Assembly: GCA_019415435.1 (NCBI GenBank)
Contig: DXZE01000022.1
Location: 1 to 33,275, forward strand
Origin: Erysipelotrichaceae bacterium
GTDB lineage: Bacteria > Bacillota_I > Bacilli_A > Erysipelotrichales > Erysipelotrichaceae
DNA: 33,275 bases
Reading direction: 5' to 3'
Shown here piece by piece: positions 14,501 to 22,487 of this stretch. Below the pieces are notes generated by a model. The model was not told where the DNA came from. It saw only the letters and a program-made list of their open reading frames with translations, and did no database searches. The translations under genes and the position numbers were made by a program. How positions within the stretch are numbered: position 1 is the first letter of the stretch; each line of letters starts with the position of its first letter.

Positions 14501-14518
14501 TGCATGGTATTTTCTTTT
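14487..14518 (+). terminator. Rho-independent terminator overlapping the GNAT stop codon
   Basis: ACCATGCA (14487-14494) pairs with TGCATGGT (14501-14508), then ATTTTCTTTT. The stop codon TAA is in the loop. Confidence 0.8.
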
Positions 14519-14545
14519 GTTTCATAAGGAATTGCATAAGTGAAA

Positions 14546-14554
14546 TGATATAAT
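14546..14554 (+). promoter_or_regulatory. Extended -10 promoter (TGATATAAT)
   Basis: TG-N-TATAAT lies 20 nt before the ATG of the 5'-nucleotidase-like gene, with AGGGGA as Shine-Dalgarno in between. No -35 is evident. Confidence 0.6.
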
Positions 14555-14574
14555 GCTTAGGCAAGGGGATTTTT

Positions 14575-16653
14575 ATGAAAAAAGTGATTCCGATGATTCT
14601 GGGACTTGCATTAACATGCAGTATTCCCAGCGTAAATACCATATACGCTGATGAAGAAGATAGTACTTCTTCTGATCTGCGTATTCTTTTTACAAATGAT
14701 TTACATGACCGTATTCTTTCTTCCAGTATGGTACAGTCTGATAATACTGTAACCCGTGCAGGCGGATATGCGTATCTGGCCAAGGCAATAGAGGATAACC
14801 GTAATGACAATACGATTGTTTTAGATGGCGGTGATTTCTCTACTGGTGGTGTATTCAATGAATTATTTGAAGATGAAGCACCTGATCTGACCTTAATGGG
14901 TAAGATGGGATATGACGCGGTTGCCCTGGGTGATGCTGAGTTTGACTATGGGACGTCATCCCTGGCAGAGATGCTGAATCATGCGGATAATGCGCCTGAT
15001 GTCATAGCTTCCAATATTGAATACGGCGATGACAGTGGTTCTGAAAAGCTTGAAAAAGCCATGAACCGTAAAGGCAAGACAACCAGGATTATTGATAAGA
15101 ATGGCATTAAAGTAGGCATCTTCTCGGTTATTACAGATGATACGGCTAAAGAGATCCCTGATCTTGGTGATGTATCTTTTTCAAGAGCCAGAAAAGCCGC
15201 GAGAAATGCCGTAAAGGATCTGGAGGATGAAGGGGCTGATTATATCATTGGTCTTGTTCATGGCGGTAACATTGAGGAAACAGATGACAGTGCTGTAGAA
15301 GAGATTGCCTCATCTGTAGATGGTATTGATCTGATTATCAGCGGTCATAATCATAATGCATTTAAAAAACCGGAAACAGTCAATGATACTTCCATCGTAA
15401 GCACCGGCTGTTATGGAGAAAATCTTGGAGTCGTAGATGTTGATTATGACAGTAAGAACATTGATTATCATCTGGTACAGATCAATACAGATGGTGAAAA
15501 GGATCAGAGTATTGATGATGCCATAAGTGAATATCAGAAGAAGGTACAGGAAGATTTATTCAGTCCATATGATATTCAGATAAATGATACAGTTGTCCAA
15601 AGCAGTTTTAACTTCGACCCGATTTCCAAAAACTATACCGGATTAACTGGTAATAATACCGGTGACTTAGTCGCAGATGCTTTCGCAAATGCATACAGTG
15701 ACTGGTATGAAAACTGGTACTCTGAATGGTCACAGGATCGTGCGGAAAGGCTGGAGGATGCGATTGAAAAAGAACAGCAGAAACAGTCTGAAAAAGCAGA
15801 AGCACAGGCTTCTTCAGCTCCAGAAGAAACCAAAGAAGCGACAGCTACATCAGAACCATCTGAAGCGCCAGAGATTACAGCCATCCGTAATGAAACACCT
15901 GGTATCCGTGAAAATGCAGTTGGTATTGCGGTAAAGGGAATGATTAATGATACCTTCTATGAAGGAGATATCAATGCCTCAGATGTATATAACGTTGTCG
16001 GTAATGGAGTTGGTACAGATGGATCCAATGGTACATCTCTTGTATTGTTATTCTTAAAGGGATCTGATTTAAGAAAATTAGCGGAATATGATGCGACTGT
16101 AGGCAAGACAGATGATCCGGCAGAACAGATGTTCTTCAGTGGCATGAAATATGATTATTCGGATTACCGCATGGATTATAATCATGTTGAAGAAGTATAT
16201 GTCAAAGCTGTTTCTGATTACTATGTACCGGTAGATAATGATGCATATTATCCGGTTATTACAAATCTTGAAGTGGCAGAACGCTTAAAGAGATTAAATG
16301 ATATAACGAGTGGGAAGTTATCTGTAACATTCTATGATGAAAATCAGAAGGAAATCACAGATCCTGATAAAGCAATATTAAAAACAGAAGATGGATATGA
16401 AGTAAAGGAATATACTGCCTTGATTTCCTATATGCGTGATTTTGAAAGAAATGATCAGGGTATTCCGGAAGTCCCGGAAACATACAGTACTGCCAGAGTT
16501 GTTAAGAATATAGACAGAGATTTCTCTCTGATTGCATTCTTCAAGAATACATCCAGCTATGCATTGCACAGATATATTCTCATCCTGGTTATCATTGCGG
16601 CAGTAATAGCCGCATGGAAGCTTGGCTTCTACAGAATCAGAAGAAAGAAATAA
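14575..16653 (+). CDS. Secreted, membrane-anchored 5'-nucleotidase-like metallophosphoesterase with altered active site
   Basis: This is a 692-residue surface protein: signal peptide (residues 1-25, ending TIYA), a metallophosphoesterase domain, a 5'-nucleotidase C-terminal domain (from NDTVVQSSF, with NNTGDLVADA), then a C-terminal membrane helix followed by RRKK. Metal ligands D42, H44, D87, H229, H258 and H260 are present. The conserved GNHE motif, however, reads GDAE (119-122): metal-binding Asn is Asp and the catalytic His is Ala. That predicts weak or lost hydrolysis. A Glu/Ala/Ser/Thr-rich insertion of about 45 residues (around 395-440) interrupts the C-terminal domain. It has its own promoter. 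Extracellular nucleotide hydrolysis is the family role; here it is uncertain. Confidence 0.88.
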   Translation: MKKVIPMILGLALTCSIPSVNTIYADEEDSTSSDLRILFTNDLHDRILSSSMVQSDNTVTRAGGYAYLAKAIEDNRNDNTIVLDGGDFSTGGVFNELFEDEAPDLTLMGKMGYDAVALGDAEFDYGTSSLAEMLNHADNAPDVIASNIEYGDDSGSEKLEKAMNRKGKTTRIIDKNGIKVGIFSVITDDTAKEIPDLGDVSFSRARKAARNAVKDLEDEGADYIIGLVHGGNIEETDDSAVEEIASSVDGIDLIISGHNHNAFKKPETVNDTSIVSTGCYGENLGVVDVDYDSKNIDYHLVQINTDGEKDQSIDDAISEYQKKVQEDLFSPYDIQINDTVVQSSFNFDPISKNYTGLTGNNTGDLVADAFANAYSDWYENWYSEWSQDRAERLEDAIEKEQQKQSEKAEAQASSAPEETKEATATSEPSEAPEITAIRNETPGIRENAVGIAVKGMINDTFYEGDINASDVYNVVGNGVGTDGSNGTSLVLLFLKGSDLRKLAEYDATVGKTDDPAEQMFFSGMKYDYSDYRMDYNHVEEVYVKAVSDYYVPVDNDAYYPVITNLEVAERLKRLNDITSGKLSVTFYDENQKEITDPDKAILKTEDGYEVKEYTALISYMRDFERNDQGIPEVPETYSTARVVKNIDRDFSLIAFFKNTSSYALHRYILILVIIAAVIAAWKLGFYRIRRKK

Positions 16654-16703
16654 TGGGTATTTACGAAAAAAGGCGGTATTTCCACTAGAAAAGAAATGGA
16701 CAC

Positions 16704-17181
16704 ATGAAAATTAACCGTGCACGAAAAATGCGAATTTATCCAACCACTGAGCAGCGAAAGAAGATAGACAACACACTTAACTGCTGCAGATATGTATATA
16801 ACAAAATGCTTGAGCGTAACAATAAAGCATATCAGCGTAGAAAAGAGCACCTTAGCTACTATGATATGCAGAACCTTCTGCCTGAAATGAAGGAATATCT
16901 TCCATGGCTGAAAGATGCAGACTCTCAGGCACTTAAGCATTCATGCAGAGCACTTAATACTGCATTTTATATGTTCTTTTATACCGACAGGGTGTCGGAA
17001 ATAGAAAGAACATGACTAACTGCTCGTGCGGCAGTACTTACGCCTGCAGAGACAGCTATGGCGGGGATACACGAAGCATCAAAGGATGCGGTGTATCTAG
17101 TTATCTATCGAAGAAGCAGGAATTACGAACAAAGGTGGTTGCACCTTTTGGTGGCAGCAGAATACCACCTAAATTTGTATA
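16704..17181 (+). pseudogene. Collapsed IS200/IS605-type tnpB
   Basis: An ORF (16704-17015) of 103 residues is the N-terminus of TnpB: RKMRIYPTTEQRKKIDNTL, CRYVYNKMLER and LKDADSQALKHSCRALNTAF. It then runs out of the family sequence (FYMFFYTDRVSE) and stops. Downstream, a separate frame from about 17013 to 17181 encodes a C-terminal-like tail (zinc-finger-like CSCG, then SYGGDTRSIKGCG and PPKFV). The RuvC catalytic core, about 250 residues, is gone. It is a dead remnant. The telA Shine-Dalgarno lies 20 nt past its end. Confidence 0.75.
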
Positions 17182-17212
17182 AACCCGAAATAATAAATAA
17201 AGGAGCAGAACT

Positions 17213-18379
17213 ATGAGTGAACAGCAGGAAATTAAATTAACCCTGGATCCACAGGAAAATGATGATGCATCTCCTGTAACAAGTGAACAGACCGAAGAAA
17301 AGCAGCCTGTTGATCAGATTGATGAAGCAGAAAAGAATCTCAGTGAGGAAGAGAAGAAGACTGTCGATGACTTTGCGGAAAAGATAGATATTACGCAAAG
17401 CAATACAATACTTCAGTATGGTTCTGCGGCCCAGAAGAAAGTCTCTGATTTCTCAGATTCAGCTTTAAAGAATGTACGTACAAAAGATCTTGGTGAAGTC
17501 GGTGATTTATTAACCAATTTAGTCACTGAATTAAAGAACTTTGACACAGATACTACGGAAAAGAAGGGATTCTTCTCAAATCTTTTTGATCGCAGCAGTA
17601 ACTCCATAAGTAAGTTTCAGGCAAAGTATTCAAAGGCTGAATCAAATGTAGATAAAGTATCTGACATGCTGGAAAAACAGCAGATAGTACTGTTAAAGGA
17701 CATTGCCTTATTAGATCAGTTATATGAAAGAAACCAGCAGAATACTAAGGAACTTACCATGTATATTCTTGCCGGAAGAAAGAAACTGCAGGAAGTCAGA
17801 AGTACACAGTTGCCTGCATTAACAGCCAGGGCAAAAGAGTCTGGCTTGCCAGAAGATGCCCAGGCAGCTAATGATCTCGAACAGGCATGCGTACGTTTTG
17901 AAAAGAAATTGTATGATCTTGAGTTAACAAGACAGGTATCCATACAGATGGCTCCACAGATCAGAATGGTACAGAATAACGATACGGTTATGACGGAAAA
18001 GATTCAGTCTACCTTAGTAAATACCATTCCATTATGGAAGAACCAGATTGTTCTCTCCTTAGGTATCCAGCATTCCAGGGAAGCCATGGAAGCACAAAGA
18101 GAAGTTTCCAATATGACAAATGAACTTCTGAAGAAGAATGCGGAGACCCTGCATCAGGCAACAGTAGATACAGCCAAAGAGTCTGAAAGAGGTATTGTGG
18201 ATATTGAAACACTCCAGCATACAAATAAGGAACTGATTTCTACCTTAGATGAAATCCTGACAATACAGAAGGAAGGCAGAGAAAAGAGACAGGCTGCCGA
18301 GCAGGAGCTGAACAAGATAGAGAATGAACTGTCTGATAAGTTACTGGAAATCAATTCAGACAGGAAAGAATCACAGTAA
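17213..18379 (+). CDS. TelA-like toxic anion resistance family protein
   Basis: This 388-residue cytosolic protein of the TelA/XpaC family is almost entirely helical, with long coiled-coil stretches. Family landmarks include FFSNLFDRSSNSI, the IVLLKDIALLDQLYERN segment, the TMYILAGRKKL segment, and the QMAPQIRMVQNNDTVMTEKI and NTIPLWKNQIVLSLG regions. Relatives are linked to tellurite and cell-wall antibiotic tolerance, and some bind phage or bacteriocin resistance phenotypes, but the biochemical activity is not established. It has a strong AAGGAG ribosome site and a terminator 6 nt past its stop. No terC, terD or other tellurite genes adjoin it. Confidence 0.9.
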   Translation: MSEQQEIKLTLDPQENDDASPVTSEQTEEKQPVDQIDEAEKNLSEEEKKTVDDFAEKIDITQSNTILQYGSAAQKKVSDFSDSALKNVRTKDLGEVGDLLTNLVTELKNFDTDTTEKKGFFSNLFDRSSNSISKFQAKYSKAESNVDKVSDMLEKQQIVLLKDIALLDQLYERNQQNTKELTMYILAGRKKLQEVRSTQLPALTARAKESGLPEDAQAANDLEQACVRFEKKLYDLELTRQVSIQMAPQIRMVQNNDTVMTEKIQSTLVNTIPLWKNQIVLSLGIQHSREAMEAQREVSNMTNELLKKNAETLHQATVDTAKESERGIVDIETLQHTNKELISTLDEILTIQKEGREKRQAAEQELNKIENELSDKLLEINSDRKESQ

Positions 18380-18384
18380 GCTTT

Positions 18385-18408
18385 AGAGGGATTATTTCCC
18401 TCTTTTTT
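18385..18408 (+). terminator. Rho-independent terminator of telA-like gene
   Basis: AGAGGG pairs with CCCTCT (18385-18390 with 18398-18403), loop of 7, then TTTTT. It begins 6 nt after the stop codon. Confidence 0.85.
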
Positions 18409-18429
18409 GGTGGTTGAACAAAAATCATC

Positions 18430-18464
18430 AAAATGCCATCTGATTTGTCTACAGATGGCATTTT
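18430..18464. terminator. Strong bidirectional terminator hairpin
   Basis: A perfect 13-bp stem AAAATGCCATCTG/CAGATGGCATTTT (18430-18442 with 18452-18464) with a 9-nt loop. It lies 8 nt past the stop of the minus-strand SH3 gene and mainly serves it. Confidence 0.8.
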
Positions 18465-18472
18465 AATGCGGT

Positions 18473-19276
18473 TTAGTCAAGTTTTACGCCAAAGCTGGAT
18501 CCATTATCCGCAATCCATTCATTATCACCTATGCGATACCATGTATATCCACCAGACTGTATGGTCTCATAGATGGTTACTTTATCTCCCGGATATACAT
18601 TTTTACCGGTATCTGTACCTGAACCGGTAGAAGGAGAATTACGGACATTGATATCCTGTATCTTAGCAGAAGCAGTGATGTATACCGTACCGGTCCTGGT
18701 TGCGGCAGCAGGGACAGGTGTCTCTGCAGGCACTGGAGTTTCTGTTGGAATCGGAGTGGCTTCTGTAGTTTCAGCTGGCTTAGGTGTAGATACAACTTCA
18801 GCCTTATCAGTGTCTTCTGATTCTTCTGTCTGTTCTAAGAAAGGAATCTGGAATCCTGTATGATCATACAGGAAACCATTGATATCTTTTCCAAAGACAA
18901 TACCGCAGACTACTAAAGCAGCCACTATTACTGCCACAATGATAATGATAAGCAGTGTCTTTGAATGTTCTTCATAGGCGTCTTGTTCCTCATCCTCATA
19001 AGACGTATCAGAATTATAAGGATTTGCAGAACCATACGGATCTGTATTATATGGGTTTGTATAATCATATGCATTATAAGGATCCTGTGTCTGATCAGAT
19101 TGTGTATCATCAGGACGCTGATAAACGTCTGTAGGCTGATTATCTATGTTGTCTGAATCTTGTTGCACAGAAACCTGATCTGTATCTTCATCAAATACAG
19201 GTTGTCCACAATAAGGGCAGAACTTTGCGTCTTCATCTATCTCTCTGCCACAGTTTGTACAATATTTCTTAGCCAT
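18473..19276 (-). CDS. Zinc-ribbon, single-pass membrane protein with extracellular SH3b domain
   Basis: The 267-residue protein begins with a zinc ribbon (C6, C9, C20, C23), then a Tyr/Asn/Asp-rich segment with NPYN and DPY repeats, a membrane helix (about 107-128), a Thr/Pro/Glu linker with repeated TPVPAE units, and a C-terminal bacterial SH3 domain (about 197-267, with INVRNSPSTGSG and YTWYRIGDNEWI). SH3b domains usually bind peptidoglycan, so the outer part probably contacts the wall. I start at the ATG preceded by GGAGGG; the in-frame extension upstream is not supported. It shares the zinc ribbon-TM design with the genes at 10312 and 19830. Confidence 0.85.
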   Translation of the reverse strand: MAKKYCTNCGREIDEDAKFCPYCGQPVFDEDTDQVSVQQDSDNIDNQPTDVYQRPDDTQSDQTQDPYNAYDYTNPYNTDPYGSANPYNSDTSYEDEEQDAYEEHSKTLLIIIIVAVIVAALVVCGIVFGKDINGFLYDHTGFQIPFLEQTEESEDTDKAEVVSTPKPAETTEATPIPTETPVPAETPVPAAATRTGTVYITASAKIQDINVRNSPSTGSGTDTGKNVYPGDKVTIYETIQSGGYTWYRIGDNEWIADNGSSFGVKLD

Positions 19277-19345
19277 AAATTCCCTCCAAACAAGTAACTC
19301 AATTATAGATGAAAGCACGCTTTGTGTATCCTAAATACTTATAGT

Positions 19346-19610
19346 GTAAGGGTCAATAGGTATGCATCTATAAATTGAGATCTCAGATCGGTATCCTTTA
19401 GTCATAGAAAGAATGCAGGATATGGAGAAAGATGTCCACAGTCATGAATGGTGGCTTCCCTATATTGAAGAATGCCGTTCCTTGAACATCAGTTTGAGTG
19501 ATTATTGTGAAGAAAAAGAATTTTGTTACGATGCGTTTTACTGGCATTGGATTCCTGAAAGTAAAGAAGATCTATTAGATGGACTGAAAGAGACATCTGA
19601 GAATCGTTAA
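19346..19610 (+). pseudogene. Orphan IS66 TnpA-like fragment with possible left end
   Basis: A 65-residue ORF (19413-19610) resembles IS66-type TnpA: WWLPYIEECRSLNISLSDYC followed by an aromatic-rich YDAFYWHW, matching the family's pattern of a W, a SxxxYC core and a FYYW end. No tnpB or tnpC follows. About 65 bp before the ORF the sequence GTAAGGGTCAATAGG (19346-19360) resembles the GTAA-type terminal inverted repeat of IS66 elements. No right end was found. It is probably the leftover left side of an IS66 element, though domestication cannot be excluded. Confidence 0.5.
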
Positions 19611-19646
19611 CTGCATTTAATATTCTTTTCGCATAATGCGATAGCA

Positions 19647-19681
19647 TGACTGAATGTATAAATATTTCCAACATTCAGTCA
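19647..19681. repeat. Perfect 11-bp inverted repeat
   Basis: TGACTGAATGT (19647-19657) and ACATTCAGTCA (19671-19681), 13-nt loop, in the gap between the IS66 fragment and the next gene. No T run follows, so it is not a clear terminator. A smaller hairpin CGCAT-A-ATGCG lies just upstream at 19630-19640. The rest of the roughly 220-bp gap shows only the promoter listed at 19795. Confidence 0.6.
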
Positions 19682-19794
19682 CTCTATCCACTCTTAAAGA
19701 AACGATTCATAGAAATGCACAGCGGTTATATAATCCATTTCTTTTGTTTTGAAATTGAAAATATCTGTACGTATAAGAATGTCATTGCTTTATT

Positions 19795-19803
19795 TGCTAT
19801 AAT
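19795..19803 (+). promoter_or_regulatory. Extended -10 promoter (TGCTATAAT)
   Basis: TG-N-TATAAT lies 26 nt before the ATG of the acidic zinc-ribbon protein, with GCGAGG as Shine-Dalgarno between. It probably also drives the GH25 gene. Confidence 0.6.
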
Positions 19804-19829
19804 TCATATAAACAGCGAGGATACAGACT

Positions 19830-20972
19830 ATGAAATGCTGGAAATGTGGAAAAGAAATTCCGGATGACCGGGAATATTGTGGATATTGTGGTGCTAAACA
19901 GAAGAAAGAAACATCTGTTTTAGATGATGAACAAAAAGAACAGCCTGTTTTGGCAGATCAGGATGCTTCTGAAACAAAGAACGAAGATCCTGTAAAAGAA
20001 AAAACAGAAGAATCTGTTACAGTTGAAACAGAGAAACCTGATTCTGAGAAAGAAGATATATCTGTTTCTGAAAAGGATGACAGTACAACAGATACAGCAG
20101 AAGAAAAGGCGGATGTTTCTAAAGAAGATAAGGAAGAAAATACAACGGATTCCAAAGATGATGATAATCATCCTGAATCAGTAGAAAATATCTCTGTAGA
20201 AGATACTACTGAAAAAGTAACTGAAGAGGCTGATGATAAGGACAATCTTGTAGAAGAAAAAGAAACTGCAGACTCAAATACTGATGAAGAATCTTCAGAT
20301 GAAACAGAAGATGTATCTGATGATAAGGAAGAGACACAGAGTATACCTGTGACTGATGATATACAGGATGCTGAGTTTACAAACTCAGAAGAAGATCATA
20401 AGGAAGAGAAGAAATGGAAGATGCCTGACTTATCAGAGTATGGCATAACAATTAATGCGGAAGATTTTCATAAGGTATTTGCCAAGATCAGAAGACCTTT
20501 AGAAGATCAGCCATTTAATGGTGTCAGCGCAGTCATTTCATTCATTGTAATATGGATTGTAAACTGGATTACTTTCCGCTCGTTTGGAACAGGTTTTATC
20601 ATTACGGCAGTATTGGTTATTGGTGTGATGATTCTGATGGCTGTTGAAAACCATGATCAGTTCAATTGGCAGAAGGCATTTAATCAATCCTGTGAGACAG
20701 TGACAAGCGGTGCCTTGCCGATGATTATTGGAGGAATACTGCTGGATTCTGCCGCAGGACAGTCTTCTTACAGTTTTATACATTTATTCTCTACTTCTTT
20801 CTTTGGTATGTTCTTTATCTTACTTGCCGGAGTTATCTTTATCTCAGAGATATTCAGAACCCGTAAGTTTAATAAATATGCAGAAGTAGTCTTAACGGCA
20901 TTCATTATTCTGGTTGTATTATGGATTGCCTCTGCGACAAATCCTAATGCATTTATCTCACTGTTCCATTAA
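19830..20972 (+). CDS. Zinc-ribbon membrane protein with long acidic disordered region
   Basis: The 380-residue protein starts with a zinc ribbon (C3, C6, C17, C20), continues with about 170 residues almost wholly made of E, D, S, T and K (about 25-195), and ends in a hydrophobic domain of four or five membrane helices from about residue 230. The membrane part resembles a small Yip1-like or unassigned domain; I cannot name it. The acidic region is strongly charged and low in complexity. It is separated from the GH25 gene by only 2 nt, so the two are translationally coupled. The zinc-ribbon start links it to the genes at 10312 and 18473. Confidence 0.75.
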   Translation: MKCWKCGKEIPDDREYCGYCGAKQKKETSVLDDEQKEQPVLADQDASETKNEDPVKEKTEESVTVETEKPDSEKEDISVSEKDDSTTDTAEEKADVSKEDKEENTTDSKDDDNHPESVENISVEDTTEKVTEEADDKDNLVEEKETADSNTDEESSDETEDVSDDKEETQSIPVTDDIQDAEFTNSEEDHKEEKKWKMPDLSEYGITINAEDFHKVFAKIRRPLEDQPFNGVSAVISFIVIWIVNWITFRSFGTGFIITAVLVIGVMILMAVENHDQFNWQKAFNQSCETVTSGALPMIIGGILLDSAAGQSSYSFIHLFSTSFFGMFFILLAGVIFISEIFRTRKFNKYAEVVLTAFIILVVLWIASATNPNAFISLFH

Positions 20973-20974
20973 TC

Positions 20975-21850
20975 ATGTATAATTCTTCTGTGACTAAAAA
21001 GAAAAGAAAAAGAAGACCAGTACATAAAAGAAAAGTATCAAAGAAAAGAATCAGACAGATGGTTATCTGTCTGATTGTTCTTGCAATGATTGTAATTCCT
21101 TTATCAGTCTGTTTAATCATACGCAGTTACCATGAAAAAGAAGAAACACCTGTAGAAGGTACATTAGTTAAGAATGACTATGACTGGTCCAGATTAAAGC
21201 AGGACGGATCTTTTATGTCCTATAAGGATGATAACTATACATCTTTACAGGGGATTGATGTCTCTGATCATCAGAAATGGATTAACTGGAAGAAAGTCAG
21301 GGATGCAGGAATTGACTTTGTCTTTATCAGATGCGGATACAGAGGCTATACAACTGGTGATATCCGCCGGGATTCTTATTTTACCTATAACATAACTGAG
21401 GCTAAGAAACAGGGATTGCAGGTAGGCGTCTATTTCTTCTCACAGGCAGTGACTGTTGATGAGGCAAGAGAAGAGGCAGAGTATACCATAAATCAGATCA
21501 GGGATTATGATATAGACCTCCCGGTTGTATTTGATATGGAAGAGGCAGGTCAGGGCTCTGGGAGAGTGGATTCTTTGTCAAAAGAAGTCTGGACACAGAA
21601 TGCTGTAACATTCTGTCATATTATAAGAAATGCTGGTTATACACCAATGGTATATAACAGTACCAATCTCTTTGAAAAACTATATAACATTAACTATTTA
21701 CAGGAATTTGATACATGGGTCGCAGAGTATGATGCGGATTATCCATCCTATCCTTATACCTTCTCTATCTGGCAGTATTCGAGTACCGGTACAGTAGATG
21801 GCATTGAAGGCGGTACGGATATGGACATCATGTTTGTTAAGAAAGACTAG
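20975..21850 (+). CDS. Membrane-anchored GH25 lysozyme (muramidase)
   Basis: Predicted to cut the beta-1,4 bond between MurNAc and GlcNAc in peptidoglycan. It has a very basic N-terminus (about 25 residues rich in K and R), a membrane helix (about 28-49), a short linker and a GH25 domain from about residue 90. The family active site is present: D95 in GIDVSDHQ and the DxE pair D187/E189 in VFDMEE; FSIWQYSSTGTVDGI near the end is also typical. The length of 291 residues is normal. There is no clear Shine-Dalgarno; translation likely continues from the upstream gene (2-nt gap). It is convergent with yigZ, with 4-nt overlap of the stop codons. Confidence 0.93.
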   Translation: MYNSSVTKKKRKRRPVHKRKVSKKRIRQMVICLIVLAMIVIPLSVCLIIRSYHEKEETPVEGTLVKNDYDWSRLKQDGSFMSYKDDNYTSLQGIDVSDHQKWINWKKVRDAGIDFVFIRCGYRGYTTGDIRRDSYFTYNITEAKKQGLQVGVYFFSQAVTVDEAREEAEYTINQIRDYDIDLPVVFDMEEAGQGSGRVDSLSKEVWTQNAVTFCHIIRNAGYTPMVYNSTNLFEKLYNINYLQEFDTWVAEYDADYPSYPYTFSIWQYSSTGTVDGIEGGTDMDIMFVKKD

Positions 21851-22452
21851 ATGTCTTTCTGACGGATAACTGTACGTACAAATTCCGGTGTAATTTCACC
21901 ATGAGTTAAATTCTGTATATCTTTAAAAATATCTTCTCTGTCTGTTTCAAAAAGACAGGATACAGTTTCACTGTATTGGAAGTCACGGACATCGGTATAT
22001 CTTCTTAACCAGTTTTCTAATGTTCCGGAAAGGTTATAAGGATATGTCACAAGATATTGTGATACTGTTACATCTTCTGTCTTAGGTGCGTTAAGAAGAC
22101 ATTGTGATACGGAAGAAGAATAAGCACGTATTAAACCTCCGGCACCTAATTTAATGCCTCCGAAGTATCTGACAACACAGACACAGACATCTTTCAGATG
22201 ACTCTTTTTTAATGCTTCAAGCATAGGTACACCAGCTGTACCAGCTGGTTCATGGTTATCAGAAGATCGCTGTATTTCATCATGGTCTCCACATATGTAG
22301 GCAGTACATACATGTGTCGCATCATTGAATTCCTTACGAATAGATTCAATGTAAGTACGGCATTGTTCTTCTGCTGTACATGGTGCAGCACAGGCTATAA
22401 AGCGTGACTTATGAATAATTTGTTCAAAACGCTGCTCTTCTTTTAGTCTCAT
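21847..22452 (-). CDS. YigZ/IMPACT family protein
   Basis: The 201-residue protein matches the bacterial YigZ family: an N-terminal IMPACT domain (KSRFIACAAPC, THVCTAYICGD, SSDNHEPAGTAGVPMLEAL, VCVVRYFGGIKLGAGGLIRAYS) and a shorter C-terminal ferredoxin-like domain. Members may regulate translation or bind nucleotides, with no firm function. TACAAT (minus strand, 22459-22464) ends 6 nt before the ATG and no Shine-Dalgarno is present, so this is another candidate leaderless gene. Its promoter overlaps that of mutL, divergent. Confidence 0.92.
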   Translation of the reverse strand: MRLKEEQRFEQIIHKSRFIACAAPCTAEEQCRTYIESIRKEFNDATHVCTAYICGDHDEIQRSSDNHEPAGTAGVPMLEALKKSHLKDVCVCVVRYFGGIKLGAGGLIRAYSSSVSQCLLNAPKTEDVTVSQYLVTYPYNLSGTLENWLRRYTDVRDFQYSETVSCLFETDREDIFKDIQNLTHGEITPEFVRTVIRQKDI

Positions 22453-22458
22453 AAAGGT

Positions 22459-22468
22459 ATTGTATAAT
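22459..22468. promoter_or_regulatory. Overlapping divergent -10 boxes of yigZ and mutL
   Basis: ATTGTATAAT contains TATAAT for mutL on the plus strand (22463-22468, 19 nt before its ATG) and TACAAT for yigZ on the minus strand (22459-22464, 6 nt before its ATG). The two cores share two bases, so polymerase can occupy only one at a time. Confidence 0.5.
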
Positions 22469-22487
22469 AAATAACAGGTAAATCACT

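Noticed and set aside
15677..15934. 85-residue ORF rich in K, Q, L and R within the 5'-nucleotidase-like gene
   Set aside because: It is the +1 frame of the low-complexity insertion; no independent evidence for a gene.
18430..18464. The 13-bp hairpin as a CRISPR repeat or MITE end
   Set aside because: It occurs once, has A/T flanks fitting a bidirectional terminator and sits right after a stop codon.
19646..19867. 73-residue plus-strand ORF before the acidic zinc-ribbon gene
   Set aside because: It begins inside the 11-bp inverted repeat and overlaps the well-supported gene at 19830 in another frame; no ribosome site.
19920..20171. Minus-strand ORFs rich in F, I and C or in S and V within the acidic region
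   Set aside because: They are antisense images of the E/D/S/T-rich coding repeats of the 19830 gene.
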